Shown in pieces: positions 11,601-23,339 of a stretch of DNA of 64,000 bases; the first letter of the stretch is position 1; each line of letters starts with the position of its first letter. The stretch covers positions 1,488,001 to 1,552,000 of the forward strand of contig JAKSGN010000038.1 of the NCBI GenBank assembly GCA_024180945.1, in the 5' to 3' direction. Position numbers and translations under genes: made by a program. Under the pieces are notes generated by a model. The model searched no databases. It saw nothing but the letters and a program-made list of their open reading frames with translations, and was not told where the DNA came from. The DNA is from Macrophomina tecta. Lineage: Eukaryota > Ascomycota > Dothideomycetes > Botryosphaeriales > Botryosphaeriaceae.

Positions 11601-13731
11601 CCACTGGGTCACCGGCAAGAATAGCAACTCCATTGACCTGGCACAGAGCATCATTGATCGACGGTACTGCAGCGTTGATGGCAATACGGTGGCCCGAGAG
11701 ACGCGTGTAATAGCGAAGATTTTTTGCAGCGGCCTTGGACAAAGACTTGACCAACTGAGACTCGTCGATGTGATTACGGTCATCGTCGTCCATCACTGCA
11801 GTCGGGAAGATGCTTAGGAGGATGCGACTTTCGGGAAGTATTGCGCCAGCCTTGTGACGCATTGCAGACAGAATTTCTGAACGCTCTTCCTTGGCGGGAT
11901 GGAGCAGCTCGTTGTAAAGATTCAAGTCCGCAGATGCGTGATAGGTCAAAAAGGAGCCAAGACAGTCTTGGAAATTGCCGTTGTACCTCGGACCGAGTTT
12001 GTGGTATACGGCAACCAGTTCATCAGATAAAGCCTCCGAAAACAGGTGGAACGATGCAATGGAAAGTTTAGTGGTCACAACATTCCGTCCTAGACGTGGA
12101 GATATGTTGTGAGGTGTTCCAAGAAAAGCTTCGATCGGTGAATAAGTGCGCTGGTTTGAACTGAACGCGGTGAAGCTCTCAGTGCTGCTACTGAAGCTCG
12201 GTGAGTTCGAGGGAAAGTTGCATTTCACTTGCTCAGCGAATTCTCCGTTGATGAACAAGTTTGCGCGGCTAAGACCGGCCACCTTCGGTCTGCGATGGAC
12301 GATAGCAATATGGTACCAGACACCTTCGTTGAATACTGCGGACTTGAAGCGGACACTGGGCCTAGAAGAGGTCGTTGAGGTCTGAAGAATGAGATAATGA
12401 GAGCCTTTCTCCAAATACACCAGAACAAAACAGGTCTGCGTGGCGTCGTAAGCCCCGAATATCGTAGTATGGAAATTGTCGTCGTACTTGTCGACTCGGA
12501 GCCAGGCACTGATCGTGTAGCCACCGTTTGCCGAAGTGGGAGGAAATGTTCTACCTAGGTCTCGCAGCTCGACCGAGGTGTAGCCATGCAGAGACATGTC
12601 CAGCTGTATGAAAGGGGACTGTCTCGACGACTTGATCGCCGACAAAAGAAAGCTAGCAGCTTTCTCGGACTGAGCTGCGAGCCGGTACAAATATCTTGCA
12701 TCTTCCAAATCATTGATGCCGTAAGAAATGAGATCTTCGGTGAGCTTGTGAAGCAGCACATATTCTGAAGAGGCTTCGTTTGCCTCGAACATCAATGGCA
12801 ACAGCGTCCTCAAAATACCGGTTCCATGTGCTGCAAGCTTGTTATGAGCAGACATGGCAATGATATTCTGCAAAACCAAAAGGACTGAGGTGGACAACAG
12901 TGGCGACCTTGAGCCACTCGTCCCAGCTTGGAAGAGCATTAACCATGCATTGACGATCACTGGGAGGATCTCTGGATTCTGAAGAACTTCATTCCCACTG
13001 AAGAAGCCGCCCAGATGCTTCTGGAGGATCCCAATGGCAGGGTCCTGAAGCCGGTCGGCCGCTCCTTTGGCATCTCCGGGCAAAGCGAGGGTCATCTCAC
13101 TGGCGACAGGCTTCTGGCCCCCAATTGCGGTGTCCGGCGAGAGGCTTCTTACATCACGGAAAATCCGCGTCATGTTCTCCTCAGCCAGAGCAAACGCCAC
13201 CAGACAGCCAAAGAGCTGTTCCTGCCCAGCATCGTCAAACGTGTCTTTATCCTGAAAGCCACCACCAACGCCAGTGCTTATGAGCGCCTGCTCCAACGCC
13301 CTCCAGCCATCCCCCTCCACCTTCTTCAGGAAAAACCTGCGATTGCCGGGATGATCATTCAAAGCCTCGGAAAGCACGGCTAGGACGGCCTTGAGAAGCT
13401 CAAAGAACTCGGTGTGTTCGTCCTTCGAGAGTTGTGAGGGGTTGTAGAAGCCCGAGACGGAACGGAGCGTGTCGATCAGGGCCGTGAAGCCCTTGGCCTG
13501 GCGTAATGCATCTTTGAGCTGGCGGGAGTCGGGCGAGTCTATCAGAAGCTGGCGTATGCGGCGGAGACAATCGCATTGTGCTTGTATGGTGTTGGCGGTG
13601 GACGAGGTAGAGCTCTGCGGAAGAGCGGCGATAAGGTTATCAACAAGGGTGTAGAGCTCCTTGAGGGTTGGGCTGTTTGCGCGAGAGGCCACGGAGGCTG
13701 CGGCGGAGGGGCGGCGGGCAGGTTCGTCCAT
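5659..13731 (-). CDS. BPH1: BEACH-WD40 giant protein (Beige/LYST/Bph1 family)
   Basis: Four exons join cleanly in phase: 13731-11094, 11040-10090, 10040-5770 and 5697-5659 (introns 53, 49 and 72 bp). They give 2632 aa. The first half is helical and armadillo-like, with a concanavalin-like LamG region near residues 370-500 (GYTISAWLRVDKYDDNFHT). A PH-BEACH domain follows at about 1860-1990. The BEACH core is at about 2010-2305, with the family signatures FNDLTQYPVFPWVLADY and FHYGTHYSSAMIV. WD40 repeats run to the end. The last exon supplies only 12 residues plus stop; it restores the usual FEWDCVQRHG-type terminus, whereas reading through the intron gives a false end. Family members are large scaffolds in vesicle and membrane traffic (S. 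cerevisiae Bph1, S. pombe Lvs1, human LYST). The start at 13731 is the first ATG of the frame. The gene shares a roughly 1-kb divergent promoter region with the protease gene. Confidence 0.95.
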
Positions 13732-14763
13732 GATGATGGCGCCTCCGGCTCAGCGCGGTCTAGGGTCGGAGGGAAAGGCGGGAGTGGTACTCGGCGGGCA
13801 TCTCACCCCGGCAGAGTGATCGCCGGCGGGAGTCTCGAGTCGGCGAAAATGTCGCAAGGCGGGATCGTCATCTGAGGGCGCGGCCGGGCATGGAGCTGTT
13901 CGCAGCAGGCGTCGACCGCGGTGCTGTGGAGCGTGTAGTGACAAAGGCTGTTGCAAGTGATACGGCGCCGGGGTGGGCGAGGCGGGGCGTAGCGGCGCGG
14001 GAGGAGCGGGCGGCCTGAGCAGCGTTGGCTTGAGCTGTGGCAGAACACCCTCAGAACTGGCCGTAAGCCCGCCCGGTGCAGTGGTGGAGGTCAGGTGTGG
14101 GTTGCACGCGGGAGCCGGCAAAAACGAGCGCAGTAGCTATGGAAGGTAGGTACGGGAGCTCCGCGCGTTGTTCCCCAGCCAGCAGCACGCGTTGTCCACC
14201 TCTGCACCCACAACCACCTGAGACAGCGCGCCAGAGTACTGAGCCACAGGCTAGCGAGCCATGACGCTGCACCTCCGCCTCAGGGACACTCGGCGCGTAG
14301 CAGCCCCAGGCCCGGCGCTGCCGCCAGCCTGCCAGCCTACCATGGCAACAGTTCGCCGCACCAGAGGTCTGCGCAAAGCTGCACGCGACCGCTAATGGGG
14401 GGCGACTCACAGTCTGCGGAGAACAAAAGGCCGCAGTTCGCATGTCCCGCCGCGGCCGCACCAGCGAGCAGCACCAGCCCGCAGCGTACCGGGATTGCAG
14501 CCTTGACTCCGGAGCCGTCACGCGTGACTGATTGATGGGGCGCTAGGCCCGACGCGTGCTAGACCCTGCACCAGCCTCCGTCCCCAGCTCCTCTTCGTCA
14601 TCCACGCCGCTCGCCCATTGATAAGAGCTCCAGCTCCAGCACCCCTCGGCTTCCACCTCCCATCCATCCTCATCCTCCCTATTCTCTCCCTCTTGTCGCT
14701 CCATCAACCAGTTTACTTTCGCTCTCTCTTTTCTTCGACAGAATCCGGGCGACATCTGCAACC
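13732..14763. promoter_or_regulatory. Bidirectional promoter region, BEACH gene / vacuolar protease
   Basis: About 1.0 kb separates the divergent starts at 13731 (-) and 14764 (+). The stretch is GC-rich with pyrimidine-rich runs close to the protease start, as is common in fungal promoters. Frames here on both strands (up to about 156 codons) look like GC-rich noise: they are rich in Arg, Pro and Ala and show no domain. I see no clear TATA box. Confidence 0.5.
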
Positions 14764-16629
14764 ATGAAGGCTGCCGCCTGCTTATCGCTGCTGCCCGTGC
14801 TGGCGTCAGCTTCCCCGGTCTTCAACACCGGCTCCATCCACAACGACGCCGCCCCCGTCATCTCCTCGGTCAACGCCAAGGAGGTTCCTAACTCGTACAT
14901 CATCAAGTTCAAGAGCCACGTCAAGCACGAGGATGCCTCGGCCCATCACTCGTGGGTCCAGGAGATCCACGCCTCGAAGGAGAACGAGAGGACCGAGCTG
15001 CGCAAGCGCTCGCAGTTTCCCTTCGCCGACGAGGTCTTCGAGGGCTTGAGGCACACCTACAACGTCGCTGGCGGCTTCTTGGGCTACTCTGGCCACTTCG
15101 ACGAGGACGTCATCGAGCTCATTCGGAGACACCCTGATGTAAGTCCACTGTAACATGCGACCGCCCGACACCAGACGGCGAGCCGGGCAAGCCCGTAATG
15201 CCACCACCGACACCAGCACCCTCCCTTCCATCCATCCATCTCCCGCGAGCTTGTTGAGCGACAATCATGTCATTTAACGCCCCTTTCATATACACGTGAC
15301 TCGGTTTGTTACGTCTCATCACGCCATACTGACGAGCTCGGTCGTTAGGTCGAGTACGTGGAGAAGGATTCCGAGGTCCACACCATGAAGGATGACTACG
15401 AGGTCGAGAAGAACGCCCCCTGGGGTCTCGCCCGTATCTCCCACCGCGAGAGCTTGAGCTTCGGTACCTTCAGCAAATACTTGTATACTGCCGACGGCGG
15501 AGAGGGTGTCGACGTCTACGTTATCGACACGGGCACCAACACTGAGCACGTCGACTTCGAAGGCCGTGCTCACTGGGGCAAGACCATCCCTCAGGGCGAT
15601 GTTGATGAGGACGGCAACGGCCACGGCACTCACTGCTCCGGCACGGTTGCCGGCAAGAAGTACGGTGTTGCCAAGAAGGCCAACGTCTACGCCGTCAAGG
15701 TCCTCCGCTCCAACGGCTCTGGTACCATGTCGGATGTTGTCAAGGGCGTTGAGTACGCTGCTGAGCAACACGCCGCCCAGGTTGCCGCTGCTAAGTCTGG
15801 CAAAGGCAAGAAGGGCTTCAAGGGTTCCGCTGCCAACATGAGTCTGGGTGGTGGCAAGTCCACCACTCTCGACCTCGCTGTCAACGCTGCTGTCGACGCC
15901 GGCATTCACTTTGCTGTCGCTGCTGGTAACGACAACGCCGACTCTTGCCGCTACTCTCCTGCCGGTGCCGAGAAGGCCGTCACCGTCGGTGCCTCTACTC
16001 TCGCTGACGAGCGTGCCTACTTCTCCAACTACGGCAAGTGCAACGACATCTTTGCCCCTGGCCTGAACATTCTCTCCACCTGGATTGGCAGCAAGTACGC
16101 TACCAACAAGATCTCGGGTACCTCCATGGCCTCTCCCCACATTGCTGGTCTACTTGCCTACTTCCTCTCTCTCCAGCCTGCCTCTGACTCGGCCTACTCT
16201 GTTGCCGAGATCACCCCGGCCAAGCTCAAGAAGCAGCTCATCAACGTTGCCACCGAGGGCGCTCTCACCGATGTTCCCAGTGACACCACCAACGTAAGTA
16301 CATCCCAGCTTGTCTTGCCTCGCCCAGATGCTAACAAAAACACGTAGGTCCTCGCCTGGAACGGTGGTGGCAAGTCCAACTACAGCGAGATCGTCGCCGA
16401 TGGTGGCTACAAGGTCGCTAGCAAGTCTATTGATATCTCCCTCCCCTCGATGGAAGATGTCGAGGAGGAGGTTGAGACTGTTGGTCGCAAGTTCCACGCC
16501 GGCACCGAGAAGCTCGAGTCCAAGATCGAGAAGCTCGCGGAGAAGTTCGAGGACTTCGTTGCCGATGAGATGGAGGAGTTCTTCGAGGAGTTCAAGCACC
16601 ACCGCGCTGCTCAGCGCGCCTCCATGTAA
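14764..16629 (+). CDS. pepC: Vacuolar subtilisin-like serine protease (cerevisin/PepC type)
   Basis: Exons 14764-15138, 15349-16293 and 16348-16629 (introns 210 and 54 bp) give 533 aa, the size typical of fungal PepC/Alp2 proteases. The order is a signal peptide (residues 1-17), an inhibitor I9-type propeptide around SYIIKFKSHV, then a peptidase S8 domain. The catalytic residues are visible: Asp185 in VIDTGTN, His217 in GHGTHCSGT and Ser384 in GTSMASPHIAG. The tail after the last intron is acidic and charged (EEVETVGRKF...), as in vacuolar homologues. These enzymes mature by autocatalytic removal of the propeptide and act in vacuolar protein turnover during starvation and autophagy. Close homologues are known as fungal allergens. 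The first intron is long for this locus, but its borders (GTAAGT and TTAG) keep phase. Confidence 0.95.
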
Positions 16630-18051
16630 ATCGTAGCGGGATTGATTCCGCATCATGTAACACGGATAGGTAGGGTGTCTCAGGGGCACCTCAACAGACG
16701 TATTCGGGAACTCGGTTACGGAGCAAACATGTTTTCATCTAGGATCAACGGGAGAGGGTCTCACGGATACGGTTATGGGTCATGGCATTATTTGGCATAG
16801 ATTGGGAAGCCCGGTCGCACATGCTATATAGGTTTCGCAATGCAAGCTTCGAAATTCAGAGGACGAGCGGCGGCGCTCCAGCTGCTCAACGATTTGTGTC
16901 GCGCGCACATAATGGTGGCGAGGCGAAAGCGTTATTCTTGGCCTGATAAGGGGCTAGCCCGACACCAATCATGACGGCAGGGGGGAGCTGTCGTGTGGCC
17001 ACGAAGGTGCATCTTACGGAGAAACAGCATGGGAGCTCCCTGAAGCTTGGACCCTTATCAGTATGCAGATCATCGCTCTTGGCCACTCAGATGAGCTTGA
17101 CTCAACGAACGCTCTTTCACGTGCCCGCCGATCTCGCGAACCGAAAATGCCGCCAAAAAGGTCATCTGTACATCTCTCTGCAAGGAACACTGTCACGCAC
17201 TACTCTCCGTTCATTGCTACGGTGTCGCAGCCGCTTTTGCTGCAACTTTCATTGCTTTTTACTCGTGCCCTGACTTGTGTGAAGGCGGGCGAGGCGGTGT
17301 GAGGAAAGAACAGAGTTTTTTGCGGAGGCGCGGTTATGGTGGTGGTCGTGGTAGTGGTGGTTCGCGCCTCAACGCCACCACGGAGACGGCGCGCAGACGC
17401 GTCTCTCGCCAGCTTATCCGGCTCAATTGCTCCCGGCACGCATCTGGCCTCCGCATGGCGTGTTCCCAGGGTTGAGGGTTCCAGTTCCAATGGCACGAAT
17501 ATCAGCCCCAGCATTTCATCATGAATATGCCCTCTCGGAGTAAATGCTCCTACCGGCGTTCATTCTTGTCATAAAGCAGCATATCATGGACTTCGTAAGA
17601 GTTGGCCAACAGCTTTGTCTTCGTCGTCGCATACACGGGTTTCAGTAGCCACTGAAACCCACCGTGTTCATATTGTAGACATCCCGCTTCTTCGCAAGCC
17701 AAGTGTAGCATGTGCTGTCAACCAGAACGGTAGGTTCGCCTTTCGCTTAGCTGTCTCCTCACCTTCACTTTCCACTTCAATCCGACATCTTGAAAGCCAA
17801 GTTTCCTCCCAATCGGGCGGGTAAAGCAAGTGCCGCCGCCACGCAGGGCTCTTCTTGCCTCCACGACGATACAAGCTTGCCATCTTTCGCGCCTCATGCG
17901 TCGGCCATCACCCCGCTTCTTCATTGCATGATACCACTGTTTGTTCTCCACCGTTGGATCCACATAACTCATTTGAGCCCCTCATTTTGGATACCGTTGG
18001 CATACTCGATACAACTGCGCCGCTAGTCTCCCATCCAGACCTCGCTGGCAG
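16630..18051. other. Intergenic: protease 3' end and promoter of the next gene
   Basis: About 1.4 kb lies between two genes on the same strand. The part near 17330-17370 has GGT/GTG simple repeats. No frame with domain-like content is seen on either strand. The part near 17900-18050 is pyrimidine-rich and probably carries the promoter and leader of the gene starting at 18052. Confidence 0.5.
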
Positions 18052-21000
18052 ATGCTTCCGCGTGCCTCTACTGACGCCGGCACCCGGCTACGCCACACCA
18101 AGTCCACATCTTCGGTCCGCTCACGACGCAATCCCACCACAGTGGCTGAGCCTTCCGATCCGTTCATCGTCCGAGAGCATGCGACAGCTGCTGCTGTGCA
18201 GGCCTTCGAGCGAGCATATGCATTAGACCGCACCAGATCCAGGGCTGAACAAAGCCTGGAGCTAGCAAGGCGCATGAGCACCGCGAGCAGAGGATCGCAG
18301 GGATCACACTTTCCCCCACGCGGGTCTAGCCTTCGGCAGGCTGGGGAGGAAAGTGCAGTCAAGAGTCGAAAGTCGGTGCAGTATCATAGATACAGCACGG
18401 AGAAGCACCAGAACAATTCACCTCGTACTGCAGCGGCACCGGTTGCCACTCCTCAGCATCAACTAAGGAAACATATGCTTACGTCGTCGGTCGCCTCCGC
18501 TCCCTCACTCCCTAAGGAAAATGTTCCGAATGTGTCGCCATCAACCACTGCAACCGCCTCCGCCTCGAAGCAGATCCGTAAATCACGCTCAATGTACACT
18601 TCGTGGAATCTTGGGTTTGGCACTTCTCGTGACGCTCCTCAGGATGCTACGGTGGAATCAGTGCACTTCACCAGTCAAAGATTGAAGGACGTTGAGATAC
18701 GGTCAGTCGTTGACGCCAGTTTTAAGGACAATCTTGCATCTCAGCGCATTTCAGAAGCGCCGTCGGCGGAAGAGGTCACCGCTGCTCGGGATAGGGCATT
18801 GCAGGACTTCCAGAAGAACAGGCTGAGGACGCGACCTTCTTTCGCTTTCACTCCTTTCAGAAAGCGTCAAGGAGATCAGCAACATATACCAAGTGCAACT
18901 TATGAAGTCACCTTATCTCCACATGAAACATCACCTCTTGGGGTTACAGTACCCGCAGCTATCCCCGCTAAAGGGGAGGAAAAACGTTCTTTCTCAGGCT
19001 CTTTGAAGACCCGGCTCAAGAAAGTCTTCCGCAAGACATCGAAGCCAGTAATACAATTACCGGCCCAACAAGTTGATGCAACACGTGCCTACTTTGGCAA
19101 TTCGATTAGCACGGCCCCCACAGACGCTACGTCATGCGCAGCTACAGGCACACCGCCAGACTATTTCACTTATGGTGATATGTCGAGGCCTTCCTCTCGC
19201 CAAAGGGTCTCCTCGGATATCTCCAACCATTTGCGAAAGTCAACAGAGGATCACGACATGTCCGACATCAGCAAGTCTCGGGTGACTAGCTGGACGAACT
19301 CTTCAGTGACGAATAGCACCAACAGTCGTGATCCGAAGAGGCTATCCATTATTCCAGAAATAGACCCAGCATCTGAGAAGAAGAGAAGTAACTCTATTCT
19401 CAGCCGGAGTCCGTTCAGAAAGCCTCTTCATACATCTCCTCCGGGTGTCACGAAAGGACCTGACAGCTTTGATGTCTTCTCAGCGCTGAAGACCAGACTT
19501 GAGAAGGCAGGACTGGACAGCAACCTTGATCCAGACTTGCCAATCTCGGGTACTCGTTTGCTGCACGAGCAGACAGAACGAGCCATGCTACCTTCCCAAA
19601 CCCGCAACAGCTCTAATACTTCAAAACTCAGCCGCGCAACCAAGGCTACAATACGCACTGTTACGCCTCAGGCTTTCGTAAGCACTCGATTCAAGGATAG
19701 GGCAGATGGAGGCCACCAGCAGTTTGAAGATGATGAAGGTCCAAGGCACGGCTCCCCAGACAATGAGGACCGTGGCCTTATCCTCCCCCGTATCCGCCTT
19801 CAGCGTGCTGCCAAAGCCACAATTCCTACCCCAGAACAGATCCCCACTCGGAAGAAGAGGTCAGGGTACTGTTGGCAGCCTCAGCTTGGACAGTGCAATT
19901 CTCCTGTGTACTCAAAAAATACCAGAAAGGCTATGGTGAGTGATACCTCGTACGAGCGGGCACCACTTGATCAAACTCCAAGCCCTCCCAAAAGGGCCGA
20001 CGCTCCACCACGTACATCCAGCCGCAAGCTACAAGAATCAGTCGATATGCTCAGCCCAAATTGGCCATCCCGAGCAGATATTATGTCTCCTAGTGTCTAT
20101 TCACGGGACTCAAGTGGTGAATCTCCAGTCCGGAAAGAGAGCAGTGGATCGGACTGTCCTCTCGGGACTGTCGTCATTGTTTCCAGTCACTCGGCTAAGA
20201 GCTATACGCTGGAATCTTCTCCCAAAAAAGGGATCGACTCGCGATCCGTCCATAACAGTAAGGATTGGAAGAACTGGTTATCAAAAGAGGTGTCAGAGCT
20301 AGACCTCAGCCAAAACTTCGATATGAGTATGATGGAGGAGTGGTTACTGAAGCCTGCTGGCCACCAACGGGAACATGCGGAGATTATTGGTGTGGGAGAG
20401 GATGAGGACGAAGTCGTCGTCTTCAAGTCGCGGCCGGCTTCGAACGACTTCTCAAACCGACCTGAGCGGCTCACCTTGATTGATTCTCTAGGAGGAGGTG
20501 CCGGAGGACAAGCTGTATCAACCTCCGAGGAAGGAGTCCCTGGCGTCGGTACTTCTACGCGATCAGGTGAAGCTGTCGCCGCCGACACTGAAAGAAAAGC
20601 CAGTGAGCAAAACCAGAAGAGCAATGGCAGCGGCAGCGGAGGCGAAGCGCAAGTGCGACATGGAAGTGAGCGATCTAAGTCGAGCAGGGGCGGCAACAGC
20701 ATGCAGGAGTCACCAAGTGATGACAGCAACAAGGTTCCGGAGCCGGCTCCAGCCTCACCTCCCGAGTCGGAAGAGAAGATACCGCTCATCATACTCACAG
20801 ATAAGGTTGTCCACCATACTCCGTCCTATCGATCCATTAATCAGTCGGCCAGCCTTAGCCATTCCAGCCTGGCTCAGTATACTACCTCGGTAGAAGACCC
20901 TGATATGCAGTGCCAAAGCGGCGCCGCGCTCCTCCGCGCCTCCCCCTCCCTCTACACGGCCCCCGTCGCTAACCCGACCTTCCGATTCCGCCCCGCCGAT

Positions 21001-21918
21001 CCGTGTTCCTCGACTTCCGCCATCAGGTCCTCCCCCTTCTCCCGCCCCCGCTCCGCCTTCGACCTCCGCAACCAATACAGCTGCGCCGGCCTCCGCTCCG
21101 CCGCCGCAACTGCTGGCGCCCCTCCAAGCAACACCAGCTCCGCAGCAACTCTGATCGCCACGGGACCAACGCTGCTGCTCCCGCCGCCGCCACACCACAC
21201 GCACCACCTGCGCCGCAAGCCCGTCACCGTGGGCGCCCGCCACGGCGGCAACAGCCATCTCGCGCCCAGTCCGTCGCCCGCGCCCAGCCTCGAGGGTGAC
21301 ACAATGCAGATGATCATGCAGGGACCGTACTCATCCTCATCCTCCTCCCCCGCAGACGCCGGCCGCGGCATCCCGGAATCTGTTGCGATCTCAGCATCCC
21401 AGGGGGTTCATCCTCCCCTAGCGCTGTCGACTTCCTCCAGGTTTCAGCCCCCCCCGTTGGCGAGTGCTCATCACCACTGGAACAAGGGCGGCGCACCGAC
21501 CGGGCACCATCTGCAGCCGGCGCTACTCGCGAGCAGGCAGAGCACGCCGGCGTTGAGGGTCACGCCCAGACGAGGATCTGTGAGGCGGTTGGCGGGCGTG
21601 GGGGTTATAGGGCAGCAGCAGCAGCAGCAGCAGGGGGCGAAGGAGAATGCGGTGCCGGTTCCGACAGTGGCGGTGAATAACAACGGTGTTGCTTCGCCGC
21701 ATGCTAAGACGTATGCAGTAGGGGGCGAGGACGTCATCGGGGGCGGCAGGGCGGAAATGCAGCAGCAGCAATGGAATCAGCGGGAAAGGGGAACGCCAAG
21801 TCCGGGTCAGTTGTTGGCGGAGAGGTGGTTGTGCGCGAGGGGGCAGCAGAAGGGTGATGCAGCTGGTGGTGGCGGTGCGGTGGTCGACGGTGGCGAGGTG
21901 AGTCCGGCATTCTTGTGA
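18052..21918 (+). CDS. Conserved fungal low-complexity protein of unknown function
   Basis: This is one uninterrupted frame of 1288 aa, rich in Ser, Thr, Pro, Arg and Lys and probably mostly disordered. The N-terminus (MLPRASTDAGTRLRHTKS, then a helix around HATAAAVQAFERAYALDR and the motif GSHFPPR) looks like the start of a widespread Pezizomycotina protein of unknown function, which supports this ATG. Short conserved-looking patches follow, such as RKSRSMYTSWNLG and a helical patch at NWLSKEVSELDLSQNF. From about residue 950 the base composition and amino-acid make-up change: His/Pro, Ala and Gly runs, and a Gln run near 21614-21635. The ATG is preceded by GGCAG, so a non-coding 5' exon with an intron is possible. 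Many RxxS sites suggest a phosphorylated regulator or scaffold, but I infer no specific function. Confidence 0.75.
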   Translation: MLPRASTDAGTRLRHTKSTSSVRSRRNPTTVAEPSDPFIVREHATAAAVQAFERAYALDRTRSRAEQSLELARRMSTASRGSQGSHFPPRGSSLRQAGEESAVKSRKSVQYHRYSTEKHQNNSPRTAAAPVATPQHQLRKHMLTSSVASAPSLPKENVPNVSPSTTATASASKQIRKSRSMYTSWNLGFGTSRDAPQDATVESVHFTSQRLKDVEIRSVVDASFKDNLASQRISEAPSAEEVTAARDRALQDFQKNRLRTRPSFAFTPFRKRQGDQQHIPSATYEVTLSPHETSPLGVTVPAAIPAKGEEKRSFSGSLKTRLKKVFRKTSKPVIQLPAQQVDATRAYFGNSISTAPTDATSCAATGTPPDYFTYGDMSRPSSRQRVSSDISNHLRKSTEDHDMSDISKSRVTSWTNSSVTNSTNSRDPKRLSIIPEIDPASEKKRSNSILSRSPFRKPLHTSPPGVTKGPDSFDVFSALKTRLEKAGLDSNLDPDLPISGTRLLHEQTERAMLPSQTRNSSNTSKLSRATKATIRTVTPQAFVSTRFKDRADGGHQQFEDDEGPRHGSPDNEDRGLILPRIRLQRAAKATIPTPEQIPTRKKRSGYCWQPQLGQCNSPVYSKNTRKAMVSDTSYERAPLDQTPSPPKRADAPPRTSSRKLQESVDMLSPNWPSRADIMSPSVYSRDSSGESPVRKESSGSDCPLGTVVIVSSHSAKSYTLESSPKKGIDSRSVHNSKDWKNWLSKEVSELDLSQNFDMSMMEEWLLKPAGHQREHAEIIGVGEDEDEVVVFKSRPASNDFSNRPERLTLIDSLGGGAGGQAVSTSEEGVPGVGTSTRSGEAVAADTERKASEQNQKSNGSGSGGEAQVRHGSERSKSSRGGNSMQESPSDDSNKVPEPAPASPPESEEKIPLIILTDKVVHHTPSYRSINQSASLSHSSLAQYTTSVEDPDMQCQSGAALLRASPSLYTAPVANPTFRFRPADPCSSTSAIRSSPFSRPRSAFDLRNQYSCAGLRSAAATAGAPPSNTSSAATLIATGPTLLLPPPPHHTHHLRRKPVTVGARHGGNSHLAPSPSPAPSLEGDTMQMIMQGPYSSSSSSPADAGRGIPESVAISASQGVHPPLALSTSSRFQPPPLASAHHHWNKGGAPTGHHLQPALLASRQSTPALRVTPRRGSVRRLAGVGVIGQQQQQQQGAKENAVPVPTVAVNNNGVASPHAKTYAVGGEDVIGGGRAEMQQQQWNQRERGTPSPGQLLAERWLCARGQQKGDAAGGGGAVVDGGEVSPAFL

Positions 21919-22029
21919 GTGGTTTGTGTGGGTGGAATGGACGGATGGGTCATGGGTTCTATTGGGGCGGGAGTGGAGTAGGACTTGGTCTTTTTGAAGT
22001 GAGACTGGACGAATTGGGATCGGACTAGA

Positions 22030-22063
22030 TTCGCTGCCGGGTGAGGTTCGCTGCCGGGTGAGG
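22030..22063 (+). repeat. 17-bp tandem direct repeat, two copies
   Basis: The unit TTCGCTGCCGGGTGAGG occurs twice head to tail (22030-22046 and 22047-22063), and a third copy starts with TTCGG. It lies just downstream of the 1288-aa gene. It looks like a small replication-slippage duplication. Confidence 0.8.
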
Positions 22064-23319
22064 TTCGGCGTCCGGTGTTTTGCTGGTCTTGCTTCTGGTT
22101 TTCTTTCCCTTTTCCGCTTACGGAGGCAGGTCACTGCATGGTGTCTCGGATATGCTTGACCACGGGCATGTCTTACGCTGTGTATGTTTGGTTTGGATTG
22201 GATTGCCTTCTCTCTTAGCCGGCTTCTTTTTTCTTCTCTTTAGGTTTTTCTCTTCGTGCTTCTTCGTACTTGGCGTACCCTTTTTTCTTTTATTTTCCTT
22301 TTCTCACAGCACATACGCTTACCAGCCTTCGGGCCGACGCGCGAAGGCAAAGGAGAATCTTAAGTCAGTATTTCCATTTACAAGCTGCGCGCCTTAGAGA
22401 CAATCGGGGTAAATTCAATGTCACCCGACATGGGCATTGAGCCAACGAAAAAGCATATGTCCAACCATGCAAACCATGTCAAGTTTTCGTCAGCCCGTCC
22501 CTCCCCGTAACAACTTCGAACGTCTGGAAGCGCCACATCCAAAAGGCATTGCAGACGGATTGGGTTGCCATTGATTTCTTCTCCTCGCCATCCGGCCTTA
22601 CCGCCGCGCTTGTCGACCACTGTCGTCGCAAATTCCTATACTGACCGAACGTGGTTAGCTCTCCGGGTCCCCACATCTATCGCATCACGTGGAAAATGGG
22701 CATTGTTATGTCAGCTGCAGATCGACTCGGCTGCCGCCGCCACCGCCGGCGGCGGGGTTGCCTCCGCGGGGCTGCTGTGGTAGGGCTGGTTTATTGGGTT
22801 GGTGCTGTCGCGTGTGTGGCTTGCGAACAAATGCCGATGTCGTCTGTACTGGGGAAGGACGGGATGGAAAGGCAGGAGGGCAGATATGCGGAGGAGGTGG
22901 TGCGGCACCCGCGAGTGGGTCCGTTTGTTGCGCGGAAGTATGAGAGAGTGAGCGAGCAGCACGGCGTTGCTGCATGTAGCTGGTGCGGCTGTCCATTTTG
23001 GACGGAAGGCCTGCCGGCCGGCGCGTGTGGCAGGAGAAGGAAGGATATGCATCGACGAGCGCGGGAAGATGGACGGGTAGGCCTTCGACAACGGGCAGCG
23101 CGGCAAAGCGCTTGTTGTTTCTTCAACCCACCGTCTTTTGTTAACTGATTGACCAGAAAAGAGACGGGGGCGAGATACTAGCTGTGCTGTTGCTGCACAC
23201 ACGTGTCTCAGCACGAACCTCTGCTGATGGCCGGTCCCTCAAATTCCCATCCATTCATCCCATCTATCCGTCTGTTCAGACATGGAGAATGCGTGTGTGG
23301 CTAGCTGACCTGCAAAATG

Positions 23320-23339
23320 CTCTCTCTCTCTCTCTCTCT
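23320..23339 (+). repeat. (CT)n microsatellite
   Basis: About ten CT units lie in the non-coding stretch between convergent genes. No gene is attached to it. Confidence 0.85.

Noticed and set aside
15319..16140. A 273-codon frame on the minus strand opposite the serine protease
   Set aside because: It mirrors the codon bias of the protease exon exactly and has no domain; it is a shadow of a strongly biased gene.
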